From: Microvirga arvi
Lineage (GTDB): Bacteria > Pseudomonadota > Alphaproteobacteria > Rhizobiales > Beijerinckiaceae
DNA: 34,218 nt
Assembly (NCBI RefSeq): GCF_016892765.1
Contig: NZ_JAFEMD010000056.1
Coordinates: 1-34,218 of the forward strand
Direction of reading: 5' to 3'
Shown here piece after piece: positions 9,044-17,979 of the stretch; the first letter of the stretch is position 1, and each line of letters opens with the position of its first letter. Under the pieces are notes generated by a model that made no database searches, was not told where the DNA came from, and was given only the letters and a program-made list of their open reading frames with translations. The position numbers were made by a program, and so were the translations under genes.

Positions 9044-10579
9044 ATGAGACACTCTCTTCTATTCTCTCCGAAGCCGCAGCACACGCGGCGGGCACCCAAA
9101 GCAAGATCCGCTCTCCTCGGCGCGGTCGCACTGGCTACTCTTGCCACTTCCGCAGGAGGCGTCGTGCTTCCTGCCTTCGCTCAGGCGCCACAGACGATTG
9201 TCGCCCCGCAGTCCACCCTGCCTTCCTTCGCCGACGTGGTCGACCGGGTGAAGCCCGCAGTCGTGTCGGTGCGCGCGAAATCAAAGGACGCTGAGGCGCA
9301 GGCCAGCACCGATCAAGGGAGCGGCCGCAACTTCAATCTTCCTGACTTCGGCCTGCCGGACGACCATCCCTTCCAGGAGTTCTTCAAACGCTTCCGCGGG
9401 GAGGGGGAGCAGAATGGAAATCCGCGCTTTGGTCGACCTGGTCCCCGCCAAGGCACCTCGCAAGGATCCGGTTTCTTCATTTCGGCCGATGGCTATCTCG
9501 TGACCAACAACCACGTAATCGACAAGAGCTCCGAGGTCGAGGTGCTCATGGATGACGGCCGCACCCTCCCGGCCAAGATCGTCGGCACTGATCCGAAAAC
9601 CGATCTCGCCCTGCTCAAGGTGGAGCAAGGCGGGCCGTTCAGATACGTCGAACTCGCACCAGAAGTTCCACGCGTGGGCGACTGGGTCCTTGCTGTTGGC
9701 AATCCGTTCGGCCTTGGCGGTACTGTGACGGCCGGCATCGTCTCGGCCCGTGCCCGGGACATCGGGGCTGGTCCTTATGACGACTTCCTTCAGATCGACG
9801 CGCCGGTGAACCGCGGCAACTCCGGCGGGCCCACCTTCAACCAGAAGGGCCAGGTGGTGGGCGTAAACACTGCCATTGCCTCCCCGTCCGGCGGCAATGT
9901 TGGAATCGCGTTTGCGATCCCGTCCGAGACTGTTCGAAACGTCGTGACGCAACTCCGCGAGAAAGGTAACGTTGAGCGGGGCTACGTAGGAGTTCAGATC
10001 CAGCCTGTCACAAAGGATATTGCGGCCAGCCTCGGGCTCGACAAAAGCGAGGGAGCCATCGTCGCCCGCGTTGAGGACGGCGGACCTGCAGCCAAGGCTG
10101 GCATCAAGACTGGCGACGTGGTCATTTCGGTGAATGGCAAACCGGTTGAGGATGCACGGGACCTGTCACGGACGATTGCATCGCTGAATGCCGGCGCGAC
10201 CGCCACTCTGCAGATCTGGCGTGACGGCAAGAGGCAGGAAATCCCTGTCACGATCGCCAAGATGTCCGGCACCTCTACGGCTGCGGCAGACGCGAAACAA
10301 GGCACTGAAATAGGCAATCTTGGGCTGAACCTCGCCACAGCGGGGAACAACAAGACGGGTGTTGCCGTCGTCGGCGTGGAGCCTGGAAGTCCAGCAGCCG
10401 AAAAGGGCTTCAGCACCGGCGACGTGATCAAAGAAGTCGCGGGCCAGGCGGTACAAACGCCAGCCGACGTGAAGGCTGCACTGGAGGCAAGCCGCAAGGA
10501 TGGCAAGAAAAGCGTGCTGTTCCTCGTCGAGGCAAGCGGAGGTACCCGCTTCGTCGCGTTGCAAGTCCCTGCTGCCTAG
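9044..10579 (+). CDS. degP: DegP/HtrA-type periplasmic serine protease (Do family)
   Basis: The 511-residue product has a long basic signal peptide (cleavage near PAFAQ, about residue 47), a trypsin-like domain and two PDZ domains (about 300-385 and 415-505). The catalytic triad is intact: H157 (NNHVID), D187 (KTDLALLKV) and S260 (NRGNSGGPTF). DegP-type proteins degrade or refold damaged envelope proteins. An acidic, Phe/Gly-rich insert at about 90-140 corresponds to the LA-loop region. Start 9044 is chosen because GGAG lies 9 bases upstream; ATG 9029 in the same frame would add five residues. A hairpin follows the stop. Neighbouring envelope-stress genes fit the role. Confidence 0.93.
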   Translation: MRHSLLFSPKPQHTRRAPKARSALLGAVALATLATSAGGVVLPAFAQAPQTIVAPQSTLPSFADVVDRVKPAVVSVRAKSKDAEAQASTDQGSGRNFNLPDFGLPDDHPFQEFFKRFRGEGEQNGNPRFGRPGPRQGTSQGSGFFISADGYLVTNNHVIDKSSEVEVLMDDGRTLPAKIVGTDPKTDLALLKVEQGGPFRYVELAPEVPRVGDWVLAVGNPFGLGGTVTAGIVSARARDIGAGPYDDFLQIDAPVNRGNSGGPTFNQKGQVVGVNTAIASPSGGNVGIAFAIPSETVRNVVTQLREKGNVERGYVGVQIQPVTKDIAASLGLDKSEGAIVARVEDGGPAAKAGIKTGDVVISVNGKPVEDARDLSRTIASLNAGATATLQIWRDGKRQEIPVTIAKMSGTSTAAADAKQGTEIGNLGLNLATAGNNKTGVAVVGVEPGSPAAEKGFSTGDVIKEVAGQAVQTPADVKAALEASRKDGKKSVLFLVEASGGTRFVALQVPAA

Positions 10580-10590
10580 CATCCACGAAG

Positions 10591-10622
10591 TGGCTCACTG
10601 CGGGCCCGACCGCGGTGAGCCA
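10591..10622 (+). terminator. hairpin after the degP-type gene
   Basis: TGGCTCACTGCGG (10591-10603) pairs with CCGCGGTGAGCCA (10610-10622) with one G-U pair and a 6-base loop, 11 bases after the stop codon. The stem is very stable but has no following T run, so termination is likely but the mechanism is uncertain. Confidence 0.6.
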
Positions 10623-10807
10623 AATCCGTATTCCGCTGATCCCGTGTAGCCTCCAAAGTTGCTTCTCTGCCCGGGAAGGTTAAGGATACAGATGACAAGG
10701 ACACTCGGCTTCGGTCAAGCACCGTGCAAAACGTGTAAGAGAGGCTATTAGGCCTGTGCGATATGAGGCGCCAGTTCCCCAATGGCAATGGCGCCTCTTA
10801 CATACTC

Positions 10808-11335
10808 CTAGCGGTCGCGTTGGATCACGCCGCACGCAATCCGGTCCCCGGCCGCTCCTGACGGCTGGCCGCGGTAATCGTCGGCGATGGTATGGATCAC
10901 GAGCGCGGACTCATCTTGATCGAACAAAGGTGCCTTGCCATTGAAGCTTACGTTCGGGTTGAAAACCTCAGATAGGAGCTTGCCACCATCTTCCACGGTT
11001 TGGTTCGGCATGTCGCCGGCGTGCGGCCCTCCAGGTTGCCAGTAGCCGTGCTGTGATTACGTCGGATTGTAGTTTCCGCCGGCGGACTCGAAGCCGCCTT
11101 GCAAATCGCAGCGCCCCACCTCGTGAATGTGGAATCCGTGAAGGTCAGGTGGAAGATTCGCAGCCTCTGCCCTGACCAGTACGCCGTTAGGCGCTTCGAT
11201 CAACGTCGCCGCCCCAATAGCTTGACCTTTCTGGTCCATGAGGACGGCTCCTGCACTCAGCGGCGTGGACGTTGGCTGCTGAGCCAAAACAGGGTGGCAC
11301 CTAGGATAAAGCTTACATAAACAAGATTTTTCCAT
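10808..11335 (-). pseudogene. sodC: Cu/Zn superoxide dismutase remnant
   Basis: The minus strand encodes a nearly full-length periplasmic Cu/Zn superoxide dismutase: SAGAVLMDQKGQAIGAATL, LHGFHIHEVGRCDLQGGFES, PHAGDMPNQTV, NPNVSFNGKAPLFD and QPSGAAGDRIACGVI. It is broken in several ways. A TAA at 11059-11057 follows YNPT, and the frame then continues undisturbed for 15 codons to ATG 11011. The histidine of the GGHYNP/GGHFNP motif, a metal-bridging ligand in intact enzymes, is asparagine. The signal peptide is out of frame: a good hydrophobic leader (KNLVYVSFILGATLF) lies in the +1 frame before LAQQPTS, implying indels near an A run and a T run. An active enzyme is not expected. An isolated sequencing error cannot explain all three lesions. 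Confidence 0.85.
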
Positions 11336-11614
11336 GATCGCCATAGCTAGTGAGTCGGATCGCTTTGGTCATAATCGTCGAAAGCGACGTCGGCCGGATG
11401 GCGCTCCTCTTTGCCTCCTGGTAGCCGGAGCACAAAGTTACCGATCCAAGCGTTACACGGTGGGTGTAGTCTACGGATTTGTCGCTTCGTGAAGCGCCTG
11501 GACGCAAAACTGGCAGCACTCGACGGCTGTTCCGGGCAGCAACCTGCCTCAGTCATCTAGTCAGTAGGCTGACGGACCTACGGCGGGCAGCTGCGAAACT
11601 TGCCGAAGGTTCCA

Positions 11615-12532
11615 TCAGGAGGATTGGCGCGCTGGCTTGCGGTACGACTCCAGTATTACCAGAAGCTGGGCGGCAAGAACTAGACAGGCGAAGAGGTAGA
11701 TAAAGCTCGCCGGCACCCACATGATCAAGCCAGCGAGTTGCTGGTCAGCGAGGGGATAAAGCCCCCAAAGTTCCGGTCCCCGCTGATACCAAGGATAAAG
11801 CAGTGTAGGTGAGAAGGTGATGAGGGCACCAAGGAACCCGCTTTGAACAAGCGTCAGAAAACCCGCTGCAATACCGGAAGGCACAGTAGCGGTGCCCCGC
11901 GAGCTGACAGCGAGGCTCTGCCAGAACAGCATTGCGGTTACGAAAAAGGCGATATGCTCGAACGCATGAATGGCTTCATTCCGCAGTGCAGCCTCGAAGG
12001 ACGCTGGAGCATGCCACAGCCACAGTGCGGCACCATGAAGGGCACAGGTGGGGAGAGGACGGATAAGGAATGCTGCCCGCCGGCCCATCGTACGAGCGCC
12101 AGAACTTCGTCCCAGGGCCCGCCGCGTTAACTTGGGTAGGATCCATGGCAGGGCCACTCCGGGCAAGCCGGCCAGCAGGAGAGGGGGCGCTACCCCGATG
12201 AGCAGGACGTGCTGGACCATGTGCGCCGTCAGCAAGGTGCCGCTCAGGGAATCTAGAGGTGACGCCAAGGCTACAAGGAGGACCACCCCTCCACCGGCAT
12301 AGCACGCCACACGGACAGTGGAGATGCCGCGACCTAGACCGGCATTGCTCCAGAGATTTTTGACTCCAAACCCATAGAGCACAAAGGCCAGCGGCAATGA
12401 GACCAAGATCCACGGCTCCGCCGACCAGTGGTGCCATACGTTGCTAGGGTCTATAGGCTGCGCGCGTTCATGCGCGAAGGCAGGAAGGGAGAGAAAGATC
12501 ATCAGGACAGCTGATACGATCGGCCTCGTCAT
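11615..12532 (-). CDS. ctaG: cytochrome c oxidase assembly factor CtaG (Caa3_CtaG family)
   Basis: Starting at ATG 12532, the 305-residue protein has a signal-like first helix (ending near FAHE) and about six to seven further membrane helices. Family marks include the histidine-rich HMVQHVLLIGVAPPLLLAG, the WLWHAP segment, a helix with AIHAFEHIAFF and the C-terminal LADQQLAGLIMWVP. Members of the Caa3_CtaG family are needed to assemble the copper centres of caa3-type oxidases. Start 12532 lies 8 bases after the stop of the preceding small membrane protein; the longer frame would overlap it by about 50 bases. It is the last gene of the oxidase operon, which fits an assembly role. Confidence 0.9.
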   Translation of the reverse strand: MTRPIVSAVLMIFLSLPAFAHERAQPIDPSNVWHHWSAEPWILVSLPLAFVLYGFGVKNLWSNAGLGRGISTVRVACYAGGGVVLLVALASPLDSLSGTLLTAHMVQHVLLIGVAPPLLLAGLPGVALPWILPKLTRRALGRSSGARTMGRRAAFLIRPLPTCALHGAALWLWHAPASFEAALRNEAIHAFEHIAFFVTAMLFWQSLAVSSRGTATVPSGIAAGFLTLVQSGFLGALITFSPTLLYPWYQRGPELWGLYPLADQQLAGLIMWVPASFIYLFACLVLAAQLLVILESYRKPARQSS

Positions 12533-12539
12533 GGTGGGT

Positions 12540-12905
12540 TCATCCGCAAGGTGGGACCATGAAAACGGGCAGACCGTTCCAGGTGATGGCAACGAAGGAG
12601 AGAGCAGCGATTGTCATTGTGGTGTACCGCATGAAGTCGTCGGCGGGGCTCCGGTCCTGCGACCCACGGGCTGGTCCCCGCCTCCAGAGCGCGAGAAGAA
12701 GAACGACAAGCACGCCAGCGAGCGCGACGACCGTGGTCCCGACAATCACCAGTGGAACGATGCCAAATCCCAAGTAGCTTTCGCCGGCAAAGTGCCGGGC
12801 ACAAGCCAGGGCATTGAACGCGTAGACGAGACCGAAATGGGCTCCCCAGATAAGGAGCCCCCCGATCATGAATAGCGATTTTCGGATAAAGTCGGTGTCG
12901 CCCAT
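12540..12905 (-). CDS. small membrane protein of the caa3 oxidase operon
   Basis: The 121-residue product has three hydrophobic segments (about 12-35, 44-72 and 95-115) with a charged loop between the second and third. I do not recognise a named family. Proteins of this size and shape often sit between oxidase subunits and ctaG in rhizobial caa3 clusters, and it may be a small oxidase subunit or assembly partner. The gene starts five bases after the stop of the fused subunit I+III gene and ends 7 bases before ctaG, so it is clearly part of the operon. The function is inferred from position only. Confidence 0.75.
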   Translation of the reverse strand: MGDTDFIRKSLFMIGGLLIWGAHFGLVYAFNALACARHFAGESYLGFGIVPLVIVGTTVVALAGVLVVLLLALWRRGPARGSQDRSPADDFMRYTTMTIAALSFVAITWNGLPVFMVPPCG

Positions 12906-12910
12906 TGGTC

Positions 12911-15493
12911 TTACCCCAGGAATCGTGGGAAGGCGTGGATGATCAGGAGGGCAACGAGGCCCTGCGCGACACCGTAGTGCCAGAACAGCTGCGTGTTGTC
13001 GAAGGTTGACCGGCGCACCCGGTTCAACCGGCCGGCCAGCGAGCGGACAACGGTGTAAAGCCCCATGAGCGCCAAGACCGCAACGACGAAACCTTGATAG
13101 GAAGCCAGACTGTAGACGACTGCACCATAGCCCGACTCGGAGGGGTGCAGCCCCGTCTCAAGCTGTCCGAAAACCTCGAGCACAACGCTCCCGATGAGCA
13201 AGGGTACAGCTAAGCAGAGGGCGATACGGGTCGGCCAAGCGCTCCGCTCGGGCACCTGCGAGAGCCTCCTTCCTGCAAACCAGATGAGAAGGCTGCTTGC
13301 TACAAGAAGCGCCGCCGCACCGACCGGCCACCAAATGGGAGGCAACGCGGCTGCCGACGTCGGCCAGATGTGCGGGTTGACGGTCCAGAGGAAGAGATAG
13401 GAAAATACAATACAGCTGAATACCATCCCCGTCACGATCATCAGGATGATCATCGCCCACCAGGAATGATTCATCGACCCCGTGACATAGGTCGGCAGTC
13501 TCAGTCCGCCCCCAATATTGATGTCCCCGCTTTCAGCAGGACCTGGATCGGTGTCCCACAACCACCAAATGACGCAGACGACGGCAAGAACCCCGCAGAT
13601 GAAGGCAGGAACGTAGAGCTTGATCGTCAGACCGATGAAGAACGAGGCGGTAAAAAAGGCCGCGAAGACCGTGCGCCAGCTCGGTCCCGGGATCTGCAGC
13701 ACATATTGCGCTGTCGCCTCAATGGGGCTGGTGACGATGGTTTCGCGCCCGCGCGTCGGTGCACCCGGCAGGTAATACCGGCCGGCTTCAACATCGTCAG
13801 CCAAGTTAGGCTGATCCCACAATGGTTCGCGACTGGTGATGATGGGAATAGAGCGTGTCTGATAGTTGCCACTCGGGAGCCATTCCAACGTACCGGCGTT
13901 CCAGACGTTACCCAGATCGCCTTTGTAGGGGCGGAAGTTCTTCGCCAGGTCGATGAGGAACACCAGCACGCCTGCGGCGATCATGTAGGCGCCAAGCGTC
14001 GAGATCAGGTTGAACGTGCCCCACCCCATCTCCGCGAGATAGGTATAGGTGCGTCTAGGCATACCCATGAGGCCAGTGATGTGCATGGTGAAGAAGGTCA
14101 CGTTCACGCCGACGAAGATGAGCCAGAACGCCCATTTGCCGAGGGTCTCCGACAGGGGACGCTGAGAGGCGGTCGGTGCCCAGTAATAGAAGGCGGCGAA
14201 CATGGGAAACACCATGCCGCCGATCAGGACATAGTGGAAATGGGCGACGATGAAATAGGTATCATGAGCCTGCCAGTCGAACGGCACCATCGCGACCATA
14301 ACGCCCGTCAATCCGCCGAGGACGAAGATGAACAGGAACCCGAGGATGAAGTAGGTCGGCGTCTTGTTCTGCAGCTTGCCGGACGCAATCGTCGCGATCC
14401 AAGCGAAGACCTGGATGCCAGTCGGTATCGAAACCGCCATGCTAGCAGCCGAGAAGAAGCTCAAGGAGAGCTGCGGCAGCCCAGTCGTGAACATGTGGTG
14501 GACCCAGAGGCCGAAGCTGAGGAACCCTGTGCCGATCACTGCAAGCACGACCAGGCGGTAACCGGCGAGCGGCGTCTGCGCCATGGCGGGTACGATCATG
14601 GAAACCATGCCGGCGGCAGGGAGGAAAATAATATAGACCTCCGGATGACCGAAGAACCAGAACAGGTGCTGCCATAGCAGAGGATCGCCGCCCTTCTCGG
14701 CGATAAAGAAAGGCCAGTGGAAGGCGCGCTCGAGCTCCAGAAGCAACGTTGCCGCTATGATTGCCGGAAACGCGATGATCACCATCAGGGCGAAGACGAG
14801 CATCGCCCATGAATAGACCGGCAGCTTGTCGAGGCTTTGGCCCGGAGCTCGGGTCTTCAAGACGCCGACGATGATCTCGATCGCACCTGCAATAGCCGAT
14901 ATCTCGATGAAGCCGATACCAAGGAGCCAGAAGTCGGCGTTGACGCCTGGCGAGTAGATGTAGCTCGTGAGCGGCGGGTACATGAACCAGCCGCCATTCG
15001 GCGCGAGGCCGAAGAACAGGCTCGTGAAAAACGCGAGCCCGCCGAAGAAATAGGCCCAGAAGGCATAGGCCGAGAGCCGCGGGAACGGGAGGTCGCGGGC
15101 GGCCAGCATATTAGGGAGGAGAAAGACACTTAAAGCTTCCACCATCGGCACGGCGAAAAGAAACATCATGATCGTGCCGTGCATGGTGAAAAGCTGGTTG
15201 TACAGCTCGTGTCCGACGAGCCTGAGCTCCGGCTGCGCCAGCTGGGTCCGCATGATCAGGGCAAGGATGCCTGCCAAAACAAAGAACAGGAACGCCGTGC
15301 CCACATACCAGACACCGACATAGTTATTGTTCACTGCGGAGATGAAGTGGATGCCCTTGGGCTGCTCCCAAGCCCGCTTGAGCTCCTCAAGTTCGCCTTC
15401 CGGGCGAGGAGCAGGATTGGGAAGCCGGACCGGCTGGCTTTCCTGCCCGACGCGGGTGTCCGCAATTCCGCCTTGGAAGGTTGCATCGCTCAC
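12911..15493 (-). CDS. ctaD: caa3-type cytochrome c oxidase, fused subunits I and III
   Basis: The 860-residue protein joins the catalytic subunit I (about 1-560) to a subunit III-like helical region (about 600-860). Subunit I has all expected ligands: H105 (FTMHGT, haem a), H283 with E285 and Y287 (FFGHPEVY; CuB ligand, proton-path glutamate and cross-linked tyrosine), H332/H333 (VHHMF, CuB) and H418/H420 (VAHFHYV, the two haems). It reduces O2 to water and pumps protons. The GTG start at 15493 is chosen because it overlaps the ctaC stop by four bases (GTGA). The longer frame would run through ctaC. Fusions of I and III are known in several caa3 oxidases. Confidence 0.95.
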   Translation of the reverse strand: MSDATFQGGIADTRVGQESQPVRLPNPAPRPEGELEELKRAWEQPKGIHFISAVNNNYVGVWYVGTAFLFFVLAGILALIMRTQLAQPELRLVGHELYNQLFTMHGTIMMFLFAVPMVEALSVFLLPNMLAARDLPFPRLSAYAFWAYFFGGLAFFTSLFFGLAPNGGWFMYPPLTSYIYSPGVNADFWLLGIGFIEISAIAGAIEIIVGVLKTRAPGQSLDKLPVYSWAMLVFALMVIIAFPAIIAATLLLELERAFHWPFFIAEKGGDPLLWQHLFWFFGHPEVYIIFLPAAGMVSMIVPAMAQTPLAGYRLVVLAVIGTGFLSFGLWVHHMFTTGLPQLSLSFFSAASMAVSIPTGIQVFAWIATIASGKLQNKTPTYFILGFLFIFVLGGLTGVMVAMVPFDWQAHDTYFIVAHFHYVLIGGMVFPMFAAFYYWAPTASQRPLSETLGKWAFWLIFVGVNVTFFTMHITGLMGMPRRTYTYLAEMGWGTFNLISTLGAYMIAAGVLVFLIDLAKNFRPYKGDLGNVWNAGTLEWLPSGNYQTRSIPIITSREPLWDQPNLADDVEAGRYYLPGAPTRGRETIVTSPIEATAQYVLQIPGPSWRTVFAAFFTASFFIGLTIKLYVPAFICGVLAVVCVIWWLWDTDPGPAESGDINIGGGLRLPTYVTGSMNHSWWAMIILMIVTGMVFSCIVFSYLFLWTVNPHIWPTSAAALPPIWWPVGAAALLVASSLLIWFAGRRLSQVPERSAWPTRIALCLAVPLLIGSVVLEVFGQLETGLHPSESGYGAVVYSLASYQGFVVAVLALMGLYTVVRSLAGRLNRVRRSTFDNTQLFWHYGVAQGLVALLIIHAFPRFLG

Positions 15494-16527
15494 TTGAGGC
15501 TCTCCAGATAGGCCGCGATGGCACGCAGCTCCTCGCCTTGCAGATTGCCGAAAGAAGGCATGAGGTTGCCCGGCTTCAGGTGCTGGGACGATGAGACCCA
15601 ACCAGCGAGTGTCCCGACATTGGTGGGATATGTCCCGGCAGCAATTGAGCGGCGCCCGCCCACATACGTCAAATCAGGTCCGATCATTCCGTCGGCCGAC
15701 GTGCCCCGGATGGTATGGCAGGCACCGCAGCCATTTTCCAGGAATAGTGCCTTGCCCCGTACGAGGAACGGAATGACAGGCTCGGCGGGAGGGGTCGCCT
15801 CCCGTGCGTACCAGGCCTCGAACTCGTCCGGCGGTAGCGCAATCACGTAGAAGGCCATCAAAGCGTGTTGCGCACCGCAATACTCGGCGCACTGTCCCCG
15901 ATAGATCCCAGGCCGCTCAGCGGAAAAGCGGGTGACGTTCACCCGCCCAGGGATCATGTCGAGCTTGCCCGCAAGGCTGGGTACCCAAAAGGAGTGGATT
16001 ACATCCTGGGTCTTGAGGACAAACTCGATGGGCCGGCCCGTCGGCACCTTGATCTCATTTGCGCTGACGAGACGAACCGCTCCCCCGGCGTCCACATAAT
16101 GAACGCGCCACCACCAGCGCTCACCAATTACCTCCACGCGCAGAACCGGAGGCTCGCCAGTCACGAGCGCTCTGGAAATGGATAGCCCCCAGGTGAGCAA
16201 AGCAGTCAATGTGACGACTGGAAAGATAATGCCGAGGCCAATGATAAACTTTCGCCCCGTCATCCAGCCTCGCATCCTGGTCGGGGCAAGGATGGCAAGT
16301 GCGGCCAGCGCCATGACCAACAGGAAAATCAAGACCGCGCCGATGATCATCACCCAGCTTAAGGTTTCGATAACCGCCGCGTGAGGCCCAGATGTCACCA
16401 TGGTGGATTGGATCCACATCAGCGCTCTGTCCACAAAATCGACAGGCTGGGCCGAGGCTCCGGTCGTGCCGAGAGCGCCAGTGAACAGGTATGAGAGGAA
16501 GGCGGTTAGGACTCGATGGTGTCTCAT
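15490..16527 (-). CDS. ctaC: caa3-type cytochrome c oxidase subunit II with CuA and haem c
   Basis: From ATG 16527 the product has 345 residues: a signal peptide (about 1-26), two membrane helices (about 57-81 and 94-117), a CuA cupredoxin domain and a C-terminal cytochrome c domain. The CuA ligands are complete: H178 (VIHSFW), C213, E215, C217, H221 and M224 (CAEYCGAQHALM). The haem c site is C267-x2-C270-H271 with the probable axial M323 (NLMPSFG). The extra haem makes this a caa3 oxidase that takes electrons from soluble or lipid-anchored cytochromes c, such as the three encoded upstream. The start is five bases after the upstream cytochrome stop; the longer frame would overlap that gene by more than 200 bases. 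Confidence 0.95.
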   Translation of the reverse strand: MRHHRVLTAFLSYLFTGALGTTGASAQPVDFVDRALMWIQSTMVTSGPHAAVIETLSWVMIIGAVLIFLLVMALAALAILAPTRMRGWMTGRKFIIGLGIIFPVVTLTALLTWGLSISRALVTGEPPVLRVEVIGERWWWRVHYVDAGGAVRLVSANEIKVPTGRPIEFVLKTQDVIHSFWVPSLAGKLDMIPGRVNVTRFSAERPGIYRGQCAEYCGAQHALMAFYVIALPPDEFEAWYAREATPPAEPVIPFLVRGKALFLENGCGACHTIRGTSADGMIGPDLTYVGGRRSIAAGTYPTNVGTLAGWVSSSQHLKPGNLMPSFGNLQGEELRAIAAYLESLK

Positions 16528-16532
16528 CTCCG

Positions 16533-16961
16533 TCACCGCAACGTATAGAGATAGGCTGCCACGTGGCGGGCTTCTTGATCGGATAGGCCGAGATCCGGCA
16601 TTCCCGTGTGCGGGGCAATGGACGGCGCGTCCTGCACCCATTGCACAAGCAAAGTCGGCTCGTTGGGAACGACGCCGCCGATGAATTGGCGCCTGCCGAA
16701 ATCTGTCAGCGGTGGTCCTACGATCCCATGTGCGCCTTGGACGCCAGGAATGACGTGACAGACACCACATTCATAAGCTGCGATGATGCGGCGTCCTCTC
16801 TCGGGTTCGCCGCCAGCTACACGCGTGATCCTCAACTCATCGAGTGGCTGGCTGGCCTTCTGAGGGGAACCGTCGTCATTGCAGCCGGCGAGCATCACGA
16901 GAAGCGCTGCCGTCACTATTCTGCGCGTTTCATCTGGGCCGTTCCGCTGCAATAGGAGCAT
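16533..16961 (-). CDS. monohaem c-type cytochrome lipoprotein
   Basis: With the start at ATG 16961 the product has 142 residues: a lipoprotein signal with lipobox LAGC (C27) and one cytochrome c domain with C65-x2-C68-H69 (ECGVCHVIPG). The probable axial methionine is in HTGMPDLGLSDQEA. It would be lipid-anchored and face the periplasm, in a good place to pass electrons to the CuA/haem c subunit encoded next. The gene starts 8 bases after the stop of the upstream dihaem cytochrome, and ctaC starts five bases after its stop. An upstream ATG at 17033 would overlap the previous gene and destroy the lipoprotein signal. Confidence 0.9.
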   Translation of the reverse strand: MLLLQRNGPDETRRIVTAALLVMLAGCNDDGSPQKASQPLDELRITRVAGGEPERGRRIIAAYECGVCHVIPGVQGAHGIVGPPLTDFGRRQFIGGVVPNEPTLLVQWVQDAPSIAPHTGMPDLGLSDQEARHVAAYLYTLR

Positions 16962-16971
16962 CCGTCCACTC

Positions 16972-17979
16972 CTATGGCTGGCTTCGGGTGGGGGCCCCGG
17001 TCGTGGTCGTGGTGCCACGTGGCCTTTCATCAACAGGAGGCGAGAGATAGGGCGGCAAAGAGTTGGGAGGGAGCGGACGTCGCGGGAGGCCTAGAGGCGG
17101 TTCCATTGTTGGAGCCGGAGGCCCGGCGGGCTCCGTGCCTGGAACCACGACGGAGCCACGGCCCGGTTCGGGCCTCTGCACAGCACCAACATCAGTCGGA
17201 TTCTGGCCGGGGGAGTGCGTGGGCTGCACTGCCGGAGATCGTCCCCCTCCGGGAGCATAGCGGGCGTCCTGAGGGATCACGTCCTTCGGTCGTACGGAGG
17301 CATAGTAGAGTGAAACCGCTCGAATCTGCTCCTCCGTCATGGCCTTGGCGATCAGCTCCATGATGTTCATGGGGTCTCCGTCCCGCCGCCCTTGCTTCCA
17401 GAGCATCAGTTGATGCTGCAGATAGGGAGCGAACTGGCCACCCAAATACGGATAGATGGGGGCCTGGCCGACGCCGTTCGGACCATGGCATCCATCGCAG
17501 GCGGGCACACCCTGGGAGGGCATGCCAATGGCCGCAATGGCGCCGCCGATCTGCCGGACTTGGACGTCCGCACGCGGCTCCGCCGGGTATGGAGCGTCCT
17601 TTATGCTGGCGTAATAGGCCGCGACATCTTCCATCTGCTGTGGCGTAAGCGTCCGGGCGATCGGCGCCATGATGTAGCTCGGGCGAAGGCCTGATGCATA
17701 ATCCCGCAAAGATTTATAGAGGTACCAGCCAGCTTGGTCAGTCAGGCGCGGGAAAGCTCCGCTCGAGTTGCCTGCTCCGTCGACTCCGTGGCATTGGACA
17801 CACCCAATTCTCTGCTCCGCAAACATGCCTCCGATGGTGATGAACCTGCCGCGATTCGGATCGGCTTCGTGGTTGGGCTCGCGCTGATCGCTCAGGCCGA
17901 GCGGGGATTGTGAGAGCGCGGCGGAGGTGATGACGATGGCCGCGGTCGCGGCCGCACCGATTTGGACAGCGCGGATCAT
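16972..17979 (-). CDS. dihaem cytochrome c with proline-rich tail
   Basis: The start ATG at 17979 overlaps the GMC gene stop by four bases. The 335-residue product has a signal peptide (about 1-24, AALSQS) and two cytochrome c domains: C60-x2-C63-H64 (CVQCHG) and C161-x2-C164-H165 (CDGCHG). The domains carry the repeated features RLTDQ, SLRDYASG, MAPIA and YPYLGGQ. After about residue 255 comes a low-complexity tail rich in Pro, Gly and Arg that could bind a partner or span the periplasm. It is a clear paralogue of the first cytochrome of the operon, which lacks this tail. It probably carries electrons from the GMC flavoprotein to the lipoprotein cytochrome or the oxidase. Confidence 0.92.
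   Translation of the reverse strand: MIRAVQIGAAATAAIVITSAALSQSPLGLSDQREPNHEADPNRGRFITIGGMFAEQRIGCVQCHGVDGAGNSSGAFPRLTDQAGWYLYKSLRDYASGLRPSYIMAPIARTLTPQQMEDVAAYYASIKDAPYPAEPRADVQVRQIGGAIAAIGMPSQGVPACDGCHGPNGVGQAPIYPYLGGQFAPYLQHQLMLWKQGRRDGDPMNIMELIAKAMTEEQIRAVSLYYASVRPKDVIPQDARYAPGGGRSPAVQPTHSPGQNPTDVGAVQRPEPGRGSVVVPGTEPAGPPAPTMEPPLGLPRRPLPPNSLPPYLSPPVDERPRGTTTTTGAPTRSQP

Noticed and set aside
13370..14677. 435-codon plus-strand frame opposite the fused oxidase gene
   Set aside because: It is extremely rich in Arg, Glu, Asp and His, has no ribosome site and lies wholly antisense to a well-conserved oxidase gene; it is a GC-rich shadow.
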